Assembly: GCA_021802595.1 (NCBI GenBank)
Contig: JAJZRT010000169.1
Coordinates: forward strand, 1-7,552
Source: Pseudomonadota bacterium
GTDB taxonomy: Bacteria > Pseudomonadota > Gammaproteobacteria > Burkholderiales > Thiobacillaceae
Direction of reading: 5' to 3'
DNA length: 7,552 bases
Shown: piece after piece, positions 7,059-7,552 of the stretch
Layout: the number at the start of each line of letters is the position of its first letter
Position numbering within the stretch: position 1 is the stretch's first letter
Position numbers and translations under genes: made by a program
The notes under the pieces: generated by a model
The model's input: the letters and a program-made list of their open reading frames with translations, nothing else
Databases searched by the model: none
Told to the model about the DNA's origin: nothing

Positions 7059-7457
7059 TCAGGCTCCTGTTTTTTCGAGTTTTTCGAATATCTTCGAGAG
7101 CTTCTCGTCCAGGGTGGCTGCGGTGAAGGGCTTGACCACATAGCCGCTGGCGCCGGCCTGCGCCGCCGCAATGATGTTTTCCTTCTTGGCTTCGGCCGTC
7201 ACCATCAGCACCGGCAGCTTGGACAGCGCCGCGTCGGCGCGGATGTTCTGCAGCATGGTCAGTCCGTCCATATTCGGCATGTTCCAGTCGGACACCACGA
7301 AATCGAAGTTTCCTGCACGCAGCTTGGCCAGCCCGTCGGCCCCGTCCTCGGCTTCCTCGACATTGGAGTAACCCAGTTCCTTGAGCAGATTCCTCACGAT
7401 GCGGCGCATCGTGGAAAAGTCGTCAACAACCAGGAATTTCGTGTTCGGATCGGCCAT
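7059..7457 (-). CDS. cheY: CheY, chemotaxis response regulator
   Basis: A 132-residue single receiver domain, collinear with E. coli CheY residue by residue through at least position 111. All active-site residues are present: D12 and D13 (Mg2+), D57 (phosphoryl acceptor, in [10 protein letters not shown]), T87 and K109 (in VVKPF). The aromatic switch residue is Y106, and W58 is also conserved. There is no output domain. CheA phosphorylates CheY, and CheY-P then binds the FliM N-terminus to change rotation. The start at 7457 is chosen over the in-frame ATG at 7469 because GGAG (7467-7464) sits 6 nt before it and the protein then begins [13 protein letters not shown], matching the family. A sigma-28-type promoter lies about 40 bp upstream. 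cheZ follows after one base, so the pair is almost surely co-transcribed. Confidence 0.98.
   Translation of the reverse strand: MADPNTKFLVVDDFSTMRRIVRNLLKELGYSNVEEAEDGADGLAKLRAGNFDFVVSDWNMPNMDGLTMLQNIRADAALSKLPVLMVTAEAKKENIIAAAQAGASGYVVKPFTAATLDEKLSKIFEKLEKTGA
7064..7068 (-). promoter_or_regulatory. Ribosome binding site of cheZ, inside the cheY 3' end
   Basis: On the minus strand AGGAG occupies the last sense codons of cheY, followed by CCTGAC (holding the cheY TGA) and then the TTG start of cheZ at 7057. This perfect core at optimal spacing supports the TTG call and suggests translational coupling of the two genes. Confidence 0.8.
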
Positions 7458-7463
7458 GCAGTA

Positions 7464-7467
7464 CTCC
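7464..7467 (-). promoter_or_regulatory. Ribosome binding site of cheY
   Basis: GGAG on the minus strand lies 6 nt before the ATG at 7457. It overlaps the upstream in-frame ATG (7469-7467), which argues that the downstream ATG is the true start. Confidence 0.75.
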
Positions 7468-7493
7468 ATTGATACGGTTCATTGTTACTCGGT

Positions 7494-7520
7494 TAATCGG
7501 CATTGCGGCGTCAAACTTAA
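7494..7520 (-). promoter_or_regulatory. FliA (sigma-28) promoter of cheY-cheZ
   Basis: On the minus strand TTAAGTTT (7520-7513) is followed by exactly 11 nt and then GCCGATTA (7501-7494). Against the enterobacterial sigma-28 consensus TAAAGTTT-N11-GCCGATAA this is 7/8 and 7/8 at the ideal spacing. Transcription should begin near 7486-7488, giving a 5' leader of about 30 nt before the cheY ATG. This puts cheY-cheZ in the late flagellar class, switched on after hook completion when FlgM is exported. The upstream gene lies beyond the window edge. Confidence 0.88.
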
Positions 7521-7552
7521 GCAGAAAGCCCGCCCGGCCCGCTGGTTCAAAC

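Noticed and set aside
7058..7171. An N-terminal extension of CheZ overlapping cheY by about 38 codons
   Set aside because: The added residues (Arg/Ser/Pro-rich) are simply cheY read in another frame and lack similarity to CheZ. The TTG at 7057 has a much better ribosome site.
7521..7546. A GC-rich stretch upstream of cheY followed by TTTCT on the minus strand, resembling a terminator of an upstream gene
   Set aside because: The arms do not pair into a stem of more than about 3-4 bp, and the upstream gene is outside the window.
1..7552. Search for a novel system, mobile elements, CRISPR, RNA genes or attachment sites
   Set aside because: Nearly every base belongs to a recognised flagellar or chemotaxis gene or to short junctions between them. 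No direct-repeat arrays, terminal inverted repeats, tRNA-like folds or out-of-place genes were seen.

Overview
This window is a GC-rich, tightly packed flagellar and chemotaxis locus. It most likely comes from a betaproteobacterium; a related gammaproteobacterium cannot be excluded. The reasons are the gene order fliI-J-K-L-M-N-O-P-Q-R, a CheZ phosphatase (a beta/gamma trait), a CheY almost residue-for-residue like the enterobacterial protein, and strong G/C bias in codon use. Genus cannot be read from the sequence alone.

Layout, plus strand: the 3' end of fliI (export ATPase, 1-282), fliJ (308-757), fliK (hook-length control, 775-1995), a 126-bp gap, then fliL (2122-2613), fliM (2627-3631), fliN (3624-4019), fliO (4016-4453), fliP (4443-5201), fliQ (5214-5483) and fliR (5500-6285). 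Within fliL-R every junction is an overlap or a gap of 16 bp or less, as expected for one co-translated operon. The gap before fliL is the only place in the plus-strand run where a separate promoter has room, but only a weak -10-like hexamer is visible there. Layout, minus strand: cheY (7457-7059) followed one base later by cheZ (7057-6362), converging on fliR. A 40-nt near-perfect inverted repeat (6301-6340) between fliR and cheZ looks like a shared terminator. Upstream of cheY is an excellent match to the FliA (sigma-28) flagellar promoter (7494-7520).

How the genes work together: FliI and FliJ (with FliH, outside the window) energise and gate type III flagellar export. FliO, FliP, FliQ and FliR build the export pore inside the basal body. 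FliK measures the hook and switches export specificity. FliL supports the stator near the MS ring. FliM and FliN form the C-ring switch. CheY-P binds the N-terminus of FliM to reverse rotation, and CheZ removes the phosphate. The window therefore holds both the motor switch (FliM/FliN) and the signal that acts on it (CheY/CheZ), on opposite strands and apparently in different transcriptional classes.

All genes look intact and conventional. I found no mobile element, CRISPR array, tRNA or rRNA, and no convincing undescribed system. The points worth a second look are regulatory or concern start sites: the sigma-28 promoter, the TTG start of cheZ, the convergent terminator, and the fliK-fliL gap.
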